Positions 1 through 8,371 of a DNA stretch of 64,000 nt are shown in pieces (within the stretch, counting starts at the first letter, position 1; each line of letters opens with the position of its first letter). This stretch comes from an uncultured Shewanella sp. GTDB taxonomy: Bacteria; Pseudomonadota; Gammaproteobacteria; Enterobacterales; Shewanellaceae. Both the position numbers and the translations under genes were made by a program. The notes beneath the pieces were generated by a model, which worked only from the letters and a program-made list of their open reading frames with translations, had not been told where the DNA came from and ran no database searches. The stretch spans positions 434,001 through 498,000 of the forward strand of contig NZ_CANMUW010000001.1 in NCBI RefSeq assembly GCF_947501225.1. The letters are read 5' to 3'.

Positions 1-902
1 TCAAAGACCTGTTTGACTTTTGTGCCCGCGTGGATCTCAAGAAACTGAATAAGCGCATCATGGAGAAGCTCATCTGTGCCGGTGCCCTGGATAACCTGGG
101 GCCTCACCGCGCGGCGATGCTGGCGACCCTGCCTGAAGCCATTCGCGCCGCGGACCAAAATGCCAAGGCCGAAGCCATAGGTCAACACGATATGTTCGGT
201 CTGCTCAACTCCGATCCCGAAGATGTGAAGCAGCAATTTGTTGAATGTACCCCCTGGCCAGATAAGGTCTGGCTTGAGGGAGAGCGTGAGACATTGGGGC
301 TCTATCTGACCGGACACCCGATTAACCAGTACCTGAAAGAGCTAAAACATTATACTTCCGGGCGCCTTAAAGATGTGCACCCGACGGAGCGGGGAAAGAC
401 GACCAAGGCCGCCGGACTGGTTGTTGCAACGCGTGTAATGATGACCAAGCGTGGCTCTAAGATGGGCCTGGTTACCCTGGACGATAAGAGTGCCCGTCTC
501 GAGGTCATGTTATTTACCGAGGCGTTTGAAAAGTTTAATCATCTGCTTGAGAAAGACCGAATCCTGATCATCGAGGGTGAGGTGAGTTTTGATGATTTCT
601 CCGGCGGAAATCGCATGACTGCCAGAAACATTATCGATATGGGAGAGGCGAGAAGCCACTTCGCCAGTGCCGTCGAGGTCGATCTGGACAGCGGGGCTAT
701 CGATGAGGCCTGGTTAGAGCGGTTTAAAGAGATCGTTGAGCCCTGGAAAGATGGTGCCGTGCCTGTCATCGTCAACTATGTTCAGTCCCAGGCCAAGGCG
801 CAGTTCAGGCTGGGAGACAGTTGGCGCGTTAACCCCACAGATGAGTTGATGCTGGCGCTGGAGACCTTAACTGGAGGTGGTAAGGTGAGGATCCTTTTCT
901 AA
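1..902 (+). CDS. dnaE: DNA polymerase III alpha subunit, C-terminal part (partial, 5' end outside window)
   Basis: The frame is already open at the first bases (KDLFDFCARVDLKKLNKR from position 3), so the start codon lies before the window. About 300 residues remain. They contain the end of the tandem helix-hairpin-helix region, the TGHPINQYL stretch, and an OB-fold (KAAGLVVATRVMMTKRG ... KMGLVTLDDKSARLEVMLF) that in replicative C-family polymerases binds single-stranded template. The stop codon is followed after 1 bp by tilS, so the two are probably co-transcribed. Family assignment is firm; an internal GTG at position 30 is not a real start. Confidence 0.95.
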   Translation, partial: KDLFDFCARVDLKKLNKRIMEKLICAGALDNLGPHRAAMLATLPEAIRAADQNAKAEAIGQHDMFGLLNSDPEDVKQQFVECTPWPDKVWLEGERETLGLYLTGHPINQYLKELKHYTSGRLKDVHPTERGKTTKAAGLVVATRVMMTKRGSKMGLVTLDDKSARLEVMLFTEAFEKFNHLLEKDRILIIEGEVSFDDFSGGNRMTARNIIDMGEARSHFASAVEVDLDSGAIDEAWLERFKEIVEPWKDGAVPVIVNYVQSQAKAQFRLGDSWRVNPTDELMLALETLTGGGKVRILF

Positions 903-903
903 G

Positions 904-2367
904 ATGAGTGACAGTGGCCTAAACAGCGAGCTTGATGTCGAAAACTTAATCGCACAGTGTGTCAAGAAGGCATCTGTCAGAACCGGTTCAAAGTTAGTAC
1001 TCGCTTACAGTGGTGGTGTCGATTCTGAGGTGTTAGCCGCCGGGCTGTCACAGTTTGCCAAAGGTCATCCCCAATATCGTTACCTGTTAGTGCATGTTCA
1101 CCATGGCTTAAGCCCGAATGGTGATGTCTGGGCCGACCATTGCCGGTCACAGGCGCAAAAGTATGAGCTACCCATAGAGATTAAGCATGTCGAAGTCAGA
1201 GTGGGACCAAGGCTGAGTATCGAGGCTCAGGCCCGCAGTGCCCGCTATGATGCGATAACTGCGTCGATGGCGCCGGGCGATGCTTTGCTTACCGCCCATC
1301 ATTTAGACGATCAACTCGAGACTGTGCTGCTTGCGCTCAAAAGAGGCCTGGGACCCAAGGGGCTGTCGGCGATGGGGGAGGTACAGAGATTCGACAGAGA
1401 CAAGCTGTTACTCAGGCCGCTGCTGTCGGTTAGCCGTGAGCAGATTGAAGCCAAGGCCATAGGTGACTCGATAGCCCATATCGAAGATGAGAGTAATCAA
1501 GATAGTAAGTATGACCGGAATTTTTTACGCCTTGAGATCATCCCTAAGCTCAAGCAGCGCTGGAGCTCGATTGCCGTAACGGCGAGCCGAAGTGCCGCCT
1601 TGTGTGCGCAGCAGCAGGCCGTGCTCGACGAGGAGGTCAGTAAACGCTTACCCTCCGTTATCGACGAGTCCGGTCAGGGAGTCGGAACTGGCCTGATACT
1701 CAGTGAGCTTAATAAGCAGAGTGACAACTGGCAGCTGCTGTTGCTGCGTGGCTATATAGATCATCTGGGGTTTGCGCCCCTGTCACAGGTACAACTGGAG
1801 CAGGTATTGTCTCAACTGCTAGATGCCAAATCCGATGCTAAGGTTGAGTTGAGGTTAGGGGATACTCTTATCAGGCGCTTTAAAGACAGAGCTTATATCT
1901 CCTCGGTGAAGAGAGAGCAATCCGGGCAGGTAGAGGTGTCGCGCCTTGAGCTGGATCTTTGCCCCCTGTTATCGTCCGCTCCTGTTCAGCCGGAGGAGGT
2001 AAGTCGAGTGCAGAATGATGAAGCCGGGCTCTTTTTCAGGCTATCCGGAGTTAAATCTCTGCGGGTTTTTCGAACCGTTAACGGCGATAGAGTTCGTCTG
2101 CCTGAAGCTGATGAGAGGGTGTCGGTTCGATTCAATATTGGCGGAAGTACCCGCTGTGCTCCCCATAACAGACAGAAGGGGCGAGAGCTGAAGAAATTAT
2201 GGCAGGAGTATGGGATCCCTCCCTGGGAACGGGACAGGGTACCCTTTATCTTCTATGACGAGCGCTTGGTATGTGCGGTCGGCTACTGGGTTGAGAAGGC
2301 ATCTATCTGTAACGGGTCAAATGCCGGTTTGGGCTATACCATAGTAAGGCGTAACGGTAATTCGTAA
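904..2367 (+). CDS. tilS: tRNA(Ile)-lysidine synthase
   Basis: Cytosolic enzyme that ligates lysine to C34 of the CAU-anticodon tRNA-Ile, making it decode AUA instead of AUG. The N-terminal PP-loop ATP pyrophosphatase motif SGGVDS lies at residues 36-41, followed by the HHL/DDQLETVL helix and the conserved stretch with DESNQDSKYDRNFLR that contacts tRNA. The C-terminal substrate-binding domain ends with ELKKLWQEYGIPPWERDRVP, as usual for the long gammaproteobacterial form. At 487 residues it is slightly longer than E. coli TilS (432). It starts 1 bp after dnaE. Confidence 0.95.
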   Translation: MSDSGLNSELDVENLIAQCVKKASVRTGSKLVLAYSGGVDSEVLAAGLSQFAKGHPQYRYLLVHVHHGLSPNGDVWADHCRSQAQKYELPIEIKHVEVRVGPRLSIEAQARSARYDAITASMAPGDALLTAHHLDDQLETVLLALKRGLGPKGLSAMGEVQRFDRDKLLLRPLLSVSREQIEAKAIGDSIAHIEDESNQDSKYDRNFLRLEIIPKLKQRWSSIAVTASRSAALCAQQQAVLDEEVSKRLPSVIDESGQGVGTGLILSELNKQSDNWQLLLLRGYIDHLGFAPLSQVQLEQVLSQLLDAKSDAKVELRLGDTLIRRFKDRAYISSVKREQSGQVEVSRLELDLCPLLSSAPVQPEEVSRVQNDEAGLFFRLSGVKSLRVFRTVNGDRVRLPEADERVSVRFNIGGSTRCAPHNRQKGRELKKLWQEYGIPPWERDRVPFIFYDERLVCAVGYWVEKASICNGSNAGLGYTIVRRNGNS

Positions 2368-2379
2368 CTTAAAACCCAT

Positions 2380-3261
2380 TTACTCTCCATCGATTCTGAA
2401 ACATTGCCGTCCGGCCGCTTTTGCCTGGTAGAGCGCCCGGTCTGCCCGTTCATAAAGTACCGACTCAGACTCGTCGTCCCTCCACTGTGCAACGCCCATA
2501 CTGGTCTGTATCTCATGCTTCTCGAACAGGGGCAGCGAGGACATGGCAGTTAAGATCCGTTCGCACAAGATAGCGGCGGCCCGGGTGCCTCCTTGTACCA
2601 GGACGACAAATTCATCCCCCCCGATGCGAAATGCCTGATCGGTATTTCGAATTGCACCAGTGAGTAGTTGACCAAACTCAGACAACACCATGTCACCGAA
2701 CTGATGTCCGTAACGGTCGTTGAGCTTTTTGAAGTTATCCAGATCCAGTACGACTAACGAAAGGTCGTTGCTGTAGCGCTTCGATGCGGCAATTGCTTTC
2801 TTGATACTCTCGATATAATAGTGACGGTTGCCTAATTTTGTGAGGGAGTCAAACATGGCCTGCTGTGACATCTCATGAAACTGGGTGGCATTAAACAACG
2901 GCAGCAGTACTAAGGTTTGCAGTGTCTGTAACCTTTGAGCCTGTGACGGCGTCAAGGGCGACTTCAGACTATATTGCAGTGTTGCCGTCTCGCCTGAGCA
3001 CTCAAGTTGTTGCTTGACCATTAGCCCATGACGTTTTCCCCAGCTAAACTGATAGTGTTTAAAGTTCAGCTTTACACCGTCTATAGGCAAATGTTGGCCC
3101 ATGACTTTGCCGAAACAGGCAAAAACTGTCCTGGGATCTAAACTTTCATGTAGTTGTTGAATAATTTCCACTAAGTCGAGTTCAGGCTTATTACCTGAGT
3201 ATATTTCAGGTTGATACTGATACTCATCGGGATAAAACTCTGTCGCTAGGCCAAAGTCCAT
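2380..3261 (-). CDS. GGDEF domain diguanylate cyclase
   Basis: Predicted cytosolic enzyme making cyclic di-GMP from two GTP. The C-terminal half (about 135-293) is a complete GGDEF domain: FDSLTKLGNR entry motif at about 137-146, metal-binding DLDNFKKLND, and GGDEF at 214-218. An RxxD inhibitory site (RNTD, 205-208) sits five residues upstream, so product feedback is likely. The first 130 residues have no recognised domain and no membrane segment; they may form a small sensory module. An SD (GGAG) lies 8 bp before the ATG. It converges on tilS with only 12 bp between stop codons and is divergent from the antiporter gene. Confidence 0.9.
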   Translation of the reverse strand: MDFGLATEFYPDEYQYQPEIYSGNKPELDLVEIIQQLHESLDPRTVFACFGKVMGQHLPIDGVKLNFKHYQFSWGKRHGLMVKQQLECSGETATLQYSLKSPLTPSQAQRLQTLQTLVLLPLFNATQFHEMSQQAMFDSLTKLGNRHYYIESIKKAIAASKRYSNDLSLVVLDLDNFKKLNDRYGHQFGDMVLSEFGQLLTGAIRNTDQAFRIGGDEFVVLVQGGTRAAAILCERILTAMSSLPLFEKHEIQTSMGVAQWRDDESESVLYERADRALYQAKAAGRQCFRIDGE

Positions 3262-3446
3262 AATTAGTACTCCATCAATGCCGGACTTGCTGAGGTTAAC
3301 TACCCTCTCAATTGCATGTTTACTAGCAATAACTGTGCCTAATAATTTGTTAATTAAATTTGTCTTTATTTGTCATTGAGTTAATCTTTCAGGTGTCAGT
3401 AATAAAAAATGATGTGTCAGTTATTTGACTTGGAGCCAAAAATTAA

Positions 3447-5396
3447 ATGGAACATAGTTTTCTCATTCAAGTTCTCTTGATGCTTGTAGTGGCAATTATC
3501 TCAATTGCTCTGCTCAGGCGCGCTGGTTTGCCGGCGATCCTGGCTTATCTGCTCACAGGTGTGATTAGTGGTCCTTCAGGTTTTAACTGGTTCAGCCAAC
3601 ATCAGATGCACTCTGTTGCCGAGTTGGGTGTGGTGTTACTCATGTTTAGCTTAGGCCTGGAGTTCTCTCTTCCCAGGCTGTGGGCGATGAGACGAACGGT
3701 ATTTGGCCTGGGTAGTGCTCAGGTTGTCGTTACCACCTTGTTGGCGACAGGTATCTCATATTTAGGTTCGCTGACCTTAGTCGAGTCCATAGTCGTGGGA
3801 TCGGCTATAGCGCTCTCATCCACCGCCATCGTCCTTAAACTGCTCAATGAACAGGGTTGGTTAAGAAGGCGTCATGGGGAGCTCTCGGTGAGTGTGCTGC
3901 TGTTTCAGGATCTGGCCGTCGTTCCCCTGTTGATCTTGCTGCCTCTGTTGGCGAGTGACGGCGAGGTACTGTCGGCGACGGCCATCGGCTATGCCATGGC
4001 CGAGGGGGTGCTGGCTTTCGTGGTCTTGATGGCTTTCGGTAAGTGGGGGTTACCCAGATTATTCGATGAGGTCGCGCGCTCGCGATCAAATGAACTGTTT
4101 ATGCTCTCGACTCTGGTGGTGGCCCTGTTGACCGGGGCTCTGACTCAGTGGTTAGGCTTATCTATGGCGCTGGGAGCATTTATGGCGGGGATGCTGCTGG
4201 GGGAGAGTCAGTATAAGCGTCAGCTTGAGGCGGATATCAGACCGTTTCGTGATCTATTGATGGGGCTGTTTTTTATCTCTATCGGTATGCTGCTCGACTT
4301 CACCTTGGTACTCCAGTTCTGGTGGCAGATCTTAGTCTTGCTGGTGGCGGTGATTTTCGGGAAGGCGTTAGTGATCTTCGGTCTGTTAAGGGCCGCCAGG
4401 GAGTCGTTCAGAATCTCCCTGTCCACGGCCTTGAGTCTGGCTCAGGTGGGAGAGTTCAGCTTTGTGGTGTTGGCTCTGGCGGTGAATTACCGTTTGCTGG
4501 ATATCGCCCTGAGCACTAAGTTGGTGATGGTGGCGGTTCTCTCTATGGCCGTCGCTCCCTGGTTGGTGAGGCACAGTGTCGATATCGCGCGTTATCTGCA
4601 AGGGGTGAGGCCCAAAGCCGATAAACCCTCTGCTATTGAACCTAATATCGAACATGAGAATGATCTCGTATTAATTCTGGGTTATGGGCGAGTGGGTCAG
4701 ACTATCGCCCGCTTTATGAAAACCGAAGCGGTACCATTTTTGGTGCTCGACCTGGATCCCACCCGGGTCTCAGAGGCGAGAAAAGCGGGGGAGCCGGTCT
4801 ATTTTGGTGATGTCTGTAAGCGCAGCATACTTAAGCAGGCCAAAATCCGCGAGGCTAAGCTTATCGTACTGACATTCAGTAATGCCCGTATTCTGGAAGA
4901 GGTGTTACCTCTGTGCAGACAGTTGGCGCCAGATTCTAAGATTCTGGTCAGAACCCGTGATGATACCGGGATGGAGGAGCTGGAGGAGGCGGGGGCCAGT
5001 CAGGTGATACCGGAAACGCTTGAGGGAAGCCTGATGTTAGTTTCTCAGGTGTTGTATCAGTGTGGAGTTCCGCTCACCAGGATCCTCAAGCGACTGGAGT
5101 ATGAGAGGCGTAACCACTATCAGTATCTCCATGGCTTCTTCTCCGGGGCCGAAACTGACTTCACCCTCGAGCACCTTCATGCCGTTGCGCTTCCCAAGGG
5201 AGCAAGCGCGGTTGGGTTAACGTTGGCCGAGATCCCCTGGGAGAAACTGAGGGTTGAGATCAGGGCCGTGAGACGCGCCGGCTCAGAAGTTGAAAGCCCT
5301 GAGTTGAATTGGAGTATTCGTCCCGGCGATACCTTGATCATTCTGGGTAAGCCACGGCGGATCGAGAAGGCCGAACACTACCTGCTTCAGGGCTAA
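3447..5396 (+). CDS. CPA2-family monovalent cation:proton antiporter with RCK (TrkA-N/TrkA-C) domains
   Basis: Inner-membrane transporter of the KefB/KefC/YbaL type. Residues 1-380 hold about a dozen hydrophobic segments with the FSLGLEFSLPRLW and LFQDLAVVPLL signatures typical of this family. A cytosolic RCK domain follows: the Rossmann motif GYGRVG at 412-417 and DLDPTRV acidic end indicate NAD(H) or nucleotide binding. A TrkA-C domain forms the last 90 residues (LAEIPWEKLRVEIRAVRR ... GDTLIILG). Transported ion (K+ or Na+) cannot be told from sequence. The downstream SGNH hydrolase begins within about 65 bp and may be co-transcribed. Confidence 0.9.
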   Translation: MEHSFLIQVLLMLVVAIISIALLRRAGLPAILAYLLTGVISGPSGFNWFSQHQMHSVAELGVVLLMFSLGLEFSLPRLWAMRRTVFGLGSAQVVVTTLLATGISYLGSLTLVESIVVGSAIALSSTAIVLKLLNEQGWLRRRHGELSVSVLLFQDLAVVPLLILLPLLASDGEVLSATAIGYAMAEGVLAFVVLMAFGKWGLPRLFDEVARSRSNELFMLSTLVVALLTGALTQWLGLSMALGAFMAGMLLGESQYKRQLEADIRPFRDLLMGLFFISIGMLLDFTLVLQFWWQILVLLVAVIFGKALVIFGLLRAARESFRISLSTALSLAQVGEFSFVVLALAVNYRLLDIALSTKLVMVAVLSMAVAPWLVRHSVDIARYLQGVRPKADKPSAIEPNIEHENDLVLILGYGRVGQTIARFMKTEAVPFLVLDLDPTRVSEARKAGEPVYFGDVCKRSILKQAKIREAKLIVLTFSNARILEEVLPLCRQLAPDSKILVRTRDDTGMEELEEAGASQVIPETLEGSLMLVSQVLYQCGVPLTRILKRLEYERRNHYQYLHGFFSGAETDFTLEHLHAVALPKGASAVGLTLAEIPWEKLRVEIRAVRRAGSEVESPELNWSIRPGDTLIILGKPRRIEKAEHYLLQG

Positions 5397-5461
5397 GAGT
5401 CCTGTTGGCCGTTAGCTTTAGCTTGCTACCAAGAGTGAGTCATTTGAGCGTAGGGGGAAAT

Positions 5462-6166
5462 TTGCACAACTTAATCATAATCCTGCTTGCTCCGCTGTTG
5501 CTGTTACAGGGGCGCTATGTTCGTCAAAATACTCCCAGACTACCCGAGGCGGCGGGTGACAGAGGCGGAAGTCTGGGTGAGGGAAGACCTCTCAGAGTAC
5601 TGCTGGTTGGAGATTCGGCTGCAGCCGGAGTCGGCGTCGATACTCAGTCACAAGCCCTGTCAGGCTGCCTTACCCGAGAGCTGGCCAGAGACTACCGGGT
5701 GCATTGGCAGCTGATCGCCAAGTCCGGTAATACAACGGCGGATCTTATCCGGACATTGGAGGAGCTTGAGCCGGGAGAATTTGATGTGGTGCTGATCTCG
5801 CTGGGGGTAAACGATGTGCTCAGCCCACTCAGGGTTAGCCGCTGGATAGAGCAGCAGGGAGGATTGATTAAGCTGTTGAGAAGACAGTTTTCCGTTCGAC
5901 ACATCTTGCTTACCCATGTGCCACCGATGGAGCAGTTTCCGGCATTACCTCAGCCACTGAGATGGTGTTTAGGCCAGCGGGCTAAGGCGTTTAACACCCG
6001 GCTCACTGAGTTAAGCAGGGCGGATAAAAATTGTGAACTGGTTAATATCGAGCAGGCCTTAGATAGGCGGGATATGGCTGTCGATGGTTTCCATCCCGGT
6101 AGCAAGATATACCGGGTATGGGGGGAGAGCGCTGCAGACTTGATTGCCCGGCGCCTCGGGCAGTAA
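5462..6166 (+). CDS. SGNH/GDSL-type lipase/esterase, membrane-anchored or secreted
   Basis: Predicted serine ester hydrolase. The frame is open from a TTG at 5405, but TTG at 5462 is preferred because an AGGGGGA Shine-Dalgarno sequence lies just upstream and the protein then begins MHNLIIILLAPLLLLQG, a clear hydrophobic anchor or signal segment. Block I is VLLVGDSAAAG (Ser about residue 52), block II is SGNTT, block III is LGVNDVLS, and block V DGFHPG supplies the catalytic Asp and His. The 234-residue length is ordinary for this family. Substrate is unknown; thioesterase or lysophospholipase activity as in TesA is possible. Confidence 0.85.
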   Translation: MHNLIIILLAPLLLLQGRYVRQNTPRLPEAAGDRGGSLGEGRPLRVLLVGDSAAAGVGVDTQSQALSGCLTRELARDYRVHWQLIAKSGNTTADLIRTLEELEPGEFDVVLISLGVNDVLSPLRVSRWIEQQGGLIKLLRRQFSVRHILLTHVPPMEQFPALPQPLRWCLGQRAKAFNTRLTELSRADKNCELVNIEQALDRRDMAVDGFHPGSKIYRVWGESAADLIARRLGQ

Positions 6167-6186
6167 CGGATTTAATCTCATTATTG

Positions 6187-7314
6187 CTATTTTTCTATCT
6201 CAAAGAAATCCCGGATCTCATCAATCTGACACATGGCATCCTGATAGCCCAGATCGATCAGTGCGCTACAGTAAGCCCTTTCGAACAGCAGATAGGAGAC
6301 GATACTCGAATCTGTCTGCTGCTTAATTCCCAAAGGCCTCAGCATAGATTTAACCGCGAAGGGCATCTCCTGATAATAGTGGGAGGCCAACTGGCTGAGA
6401 TCTTCACTGGGTTTGATGACCAGAGTTTCGATATGGGTCAGTGGCAGCTTCTTGCAGTCCTCTTTGGGAATGAGTGATAGGGTGTTGTTGATCCTTTCGA
6501 GACGCTCCAGATCGCTGTTGAGCGTATCTGAAAAGATGGTGTCGAGCAGATGACCGGTAATTGTCGCCGTTTTGGGGTGGTGCTCTAACTCCTGTGGCAG
6601 CTGTTTATGGGGGCTCTCGAGATTGATCACCATGATTTTTTTGGCCCCTAAGTGAATCGGGCTGCTCAGGGGGGCGAGTTGGTGTACCGAGCCATCACCG
6701 TAATAGCCTTGATTAAGCTTTATTGACGGAAAGATGAGTGGAATGGCACTGCTTGCCAGCAGGTGCTCGGTGTTAAGCTGAGTTCTTTCCCCCCTGCGTC
6801 TGTCTCTGTGCCACTCCTTAATATCCCGGCTGGCCTGAAAAAAGGTGACAGAACGGGAGGTGTTATAGCAGGAGGTGTCTATGCTAAGGGCATTGAGGGC
6901 ACCGCTGGCGATGTTTCTGTCTATACGCACGAAATTGATTAACTGGTTGAGGAGATCTCGCAGAGGGCTGCTGTTAAACAGGCTGCCGGGACCGGTGTTG
7001 ACCCTATCCTCCTGAATGCTCATCAGTAACATCTTACTTAAATGGGTCAGAATACCGCCCGCCGAGGAGCTGTATATTTTACTGGTGTGGAAGTTACGCC
7101 ACACCCACTCCAGCTTTCTTACACCCAGGTGAAAGCAGGATGCATGGGTTGCAATGGAGGTACCGTTAATGGCACCGGCCGATGTGCCGCATATTATCTT
7201 AAACGGGATACCATGATTGCGTGGGTAAAACTGCACTATGGCTTTCAGCACCCCTACCTGGTATGCCGCACGTGCTCCACCACCGCCAAGAACTAATGCT
7301 GTTTTATCAGGCAA
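6187..7314 (-). CDS. Patatin-like phospholipase family protein
   Basis: Predicted Ser-Asp dyad lipid acyl hydrolase. Visible features are the oxyanion loop GGGGAR (10-15), nucleophile elbow GTSAG (43-47, Ser45) and the catalytic Asp in YGDGSV (Asp207). There is no signal peptide, so a cytosolic or membrane-associated role is likely. Start is a TTG at 7314 supported by AGGAG six bases upstream. The C-terminal 150 residues (after about 225) resemble the extension seen in bacterial patatins near fatty-acid genes but are not otherwise recognised. It converges on the SGNH hydrolase gene with 20 bp between stops. Confidence 0.85.
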   Translation of the reverse strand: MPDKTALVLGGGGARAAYQVGVLKAIVQFYPRNHGIPFKIICGTSAGAINGTSIATHASCFHLGVRKLEWVWRNFHTSKIYSSSAGGILTHLSKMLLMSIQEDRVNTGPGSLFNSSPLRDLLNQLINFVRIDRNIASGALNALSIDTSCYNTSRSVTFFQASRDIKEWHRDRRRGERTQLNTEHLLASSAIPLIFPSIKLNQGYYGDGSVHQLAPLSSPIHLGAKKIMVINLESPHKQLPQELEHHPKTATITGHLLDTIFSDTLNSDLERLERINNTLSLIPKEDCKKLPLTHIETLVIKPSEDLSQLASHYYQEMPFAVKSMLRPLGIKQQTDSSIVSYLLFERAYCSALIDLGYQDAMCQIDEIRDFFEIEK

Positions 7315-7708
7315 AGCGATCTCCTAATGCCTTGTGTTGAAAAACAAATGATTACCCGATTTAGAATATGTGAGACCTTGTTAATGTACAAGTGGCAGTC
7401 GAATATTTAATCGTTTTCAACGGCTGGTATACTCATCGAAGGGGAGTGTCGTGCTCTTACCCATGAGTTACCAGGCTTTGAATAGGCATAACGTAAATTA
7501 ATTATTCCGGGTTCGATACTCAGGACCTAGTTAATAAGTCTATAATCCAAGTCGTAAAATTGATATTTTCCTTCGGTTAAAACGGTCTAACTTGTTGTAA
7601 AATTGTTACTTTCACTCTGTAGCCTGATTATCCGAGCCTCGCTGGAAGTAGTTGATCTTCTTTATTATCACGTTAGACTGAATATTGCTCATTAACGAGG
7701 AGTTAACA
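7315..7708. other. Intergenic region between divergent patatin and response-regulator genes
   Basis: About 390 bp without a supported ORF. It must hold promoters in both directions. A perfect TATAAT hexamer is at 7541-7546 reading toward the response regulator, but there is no good -35 element at the right distance, so activator dependence is possible. No hairpin terminator or long palindrome was seen. Confidence 0.4.
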
Positions 7709-8371
7709 ATGTTGCAGCCGCTTAAAATAATAATAGCTGATGACCACCCACTGTTTCGCCAGGCCCTGACTAATATATTAGCGCCAAATTTTGATGACGT
7801 GATCCTTTATGAGGCTGAAACTATTTCAGAGTTAGACACGCTCTTGTCGGAGCATGATGATGTCGATCTACTGCTGCTCGATCTGAATATTCCCAAGGCC
7901 CACGGCTTTAATACCTTGATCAGCATCAGGAACTGTTTTCCCCATATGGGGGTGATAGTGATCTCGGGTCAGGAAGATAAGGTGACCGTTTCCAAGAGTA
8001 TGTCTTTCGGAGCTGCAGGATTCATCCCTAAGTCGACTTCAGCTGAGGTGATGCTGGAGGCGATACAGAGTGTGCTCTCAGGCAAGCAGTGGCTGCCACC
8101 AGGCTGTAGTAACTTTGATGCGGTAGAAGCCGATAGTATGAGTGGTAAGATCATGAGCCTTTCACCAAGGCAACATCGCATCTTGATGATGTTTGCCGAT
8201 GGAATGTTAAATAAGCAGATCGCTTATGAACTCGGCTTGTCGGAGGCAACCATTAAGGCTCATGCCAGTGCAATCTTTTTAAAGTTAGGTGTGCATACCC
8301 GAACTCAGGCCGTGATCGCCATGAGTCAGCTTCAGCTCGATAAGAGCTCCTTCTCACTCGAAGCGCAGTAG
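7709..8371 (+). CDS. LuxR/NarL-type response regulator, CrbR-like
   Basis: DNA-binding response regulator of a two-component system. The receiver domain (about 5-120) has the acidic pair D11-D12, phosphoacceptor D58 in LLLLDLNIP, and the conserved Lys in GFIPKSTS. The C-terminal LuxR helix-turn-helix (about 150-212, LSPRQHRIL ... NKQIAYELGLSEATIKAH) binds DNA. The ATG at 7709 is chosen because AACGAGGAG lies directly upstream; a TTG at 7685 is less likely. The partner is almost certainly the SSF-hybrid kinase encoded convergently next to it. Homology by recall is to CrbR/ErdR/MxtR-system regulators that control acetate-assimilation genes in Vibrio and Pseudomonas. Confidence 0.85.
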   Translation: MLQPLKIIIADDHPLFRQALTNILAPNFDDVILYEAETISELDTLLSEHDDVDLLLLDLNIPKAHGFNTLISIRNCFPHMGVIVISGQEDKVTVSKSMSFGAAGFIPKSTSAEVMLEAIQSVLSGKQWLPPGCSNFDAVEADSMSGKIMSLSPRQHRILMMFADGMLNKQIAYELGLSEATIKAHASAIFLKLGVHTRTQAVIAMSQLQLDKSSFSLEAQ

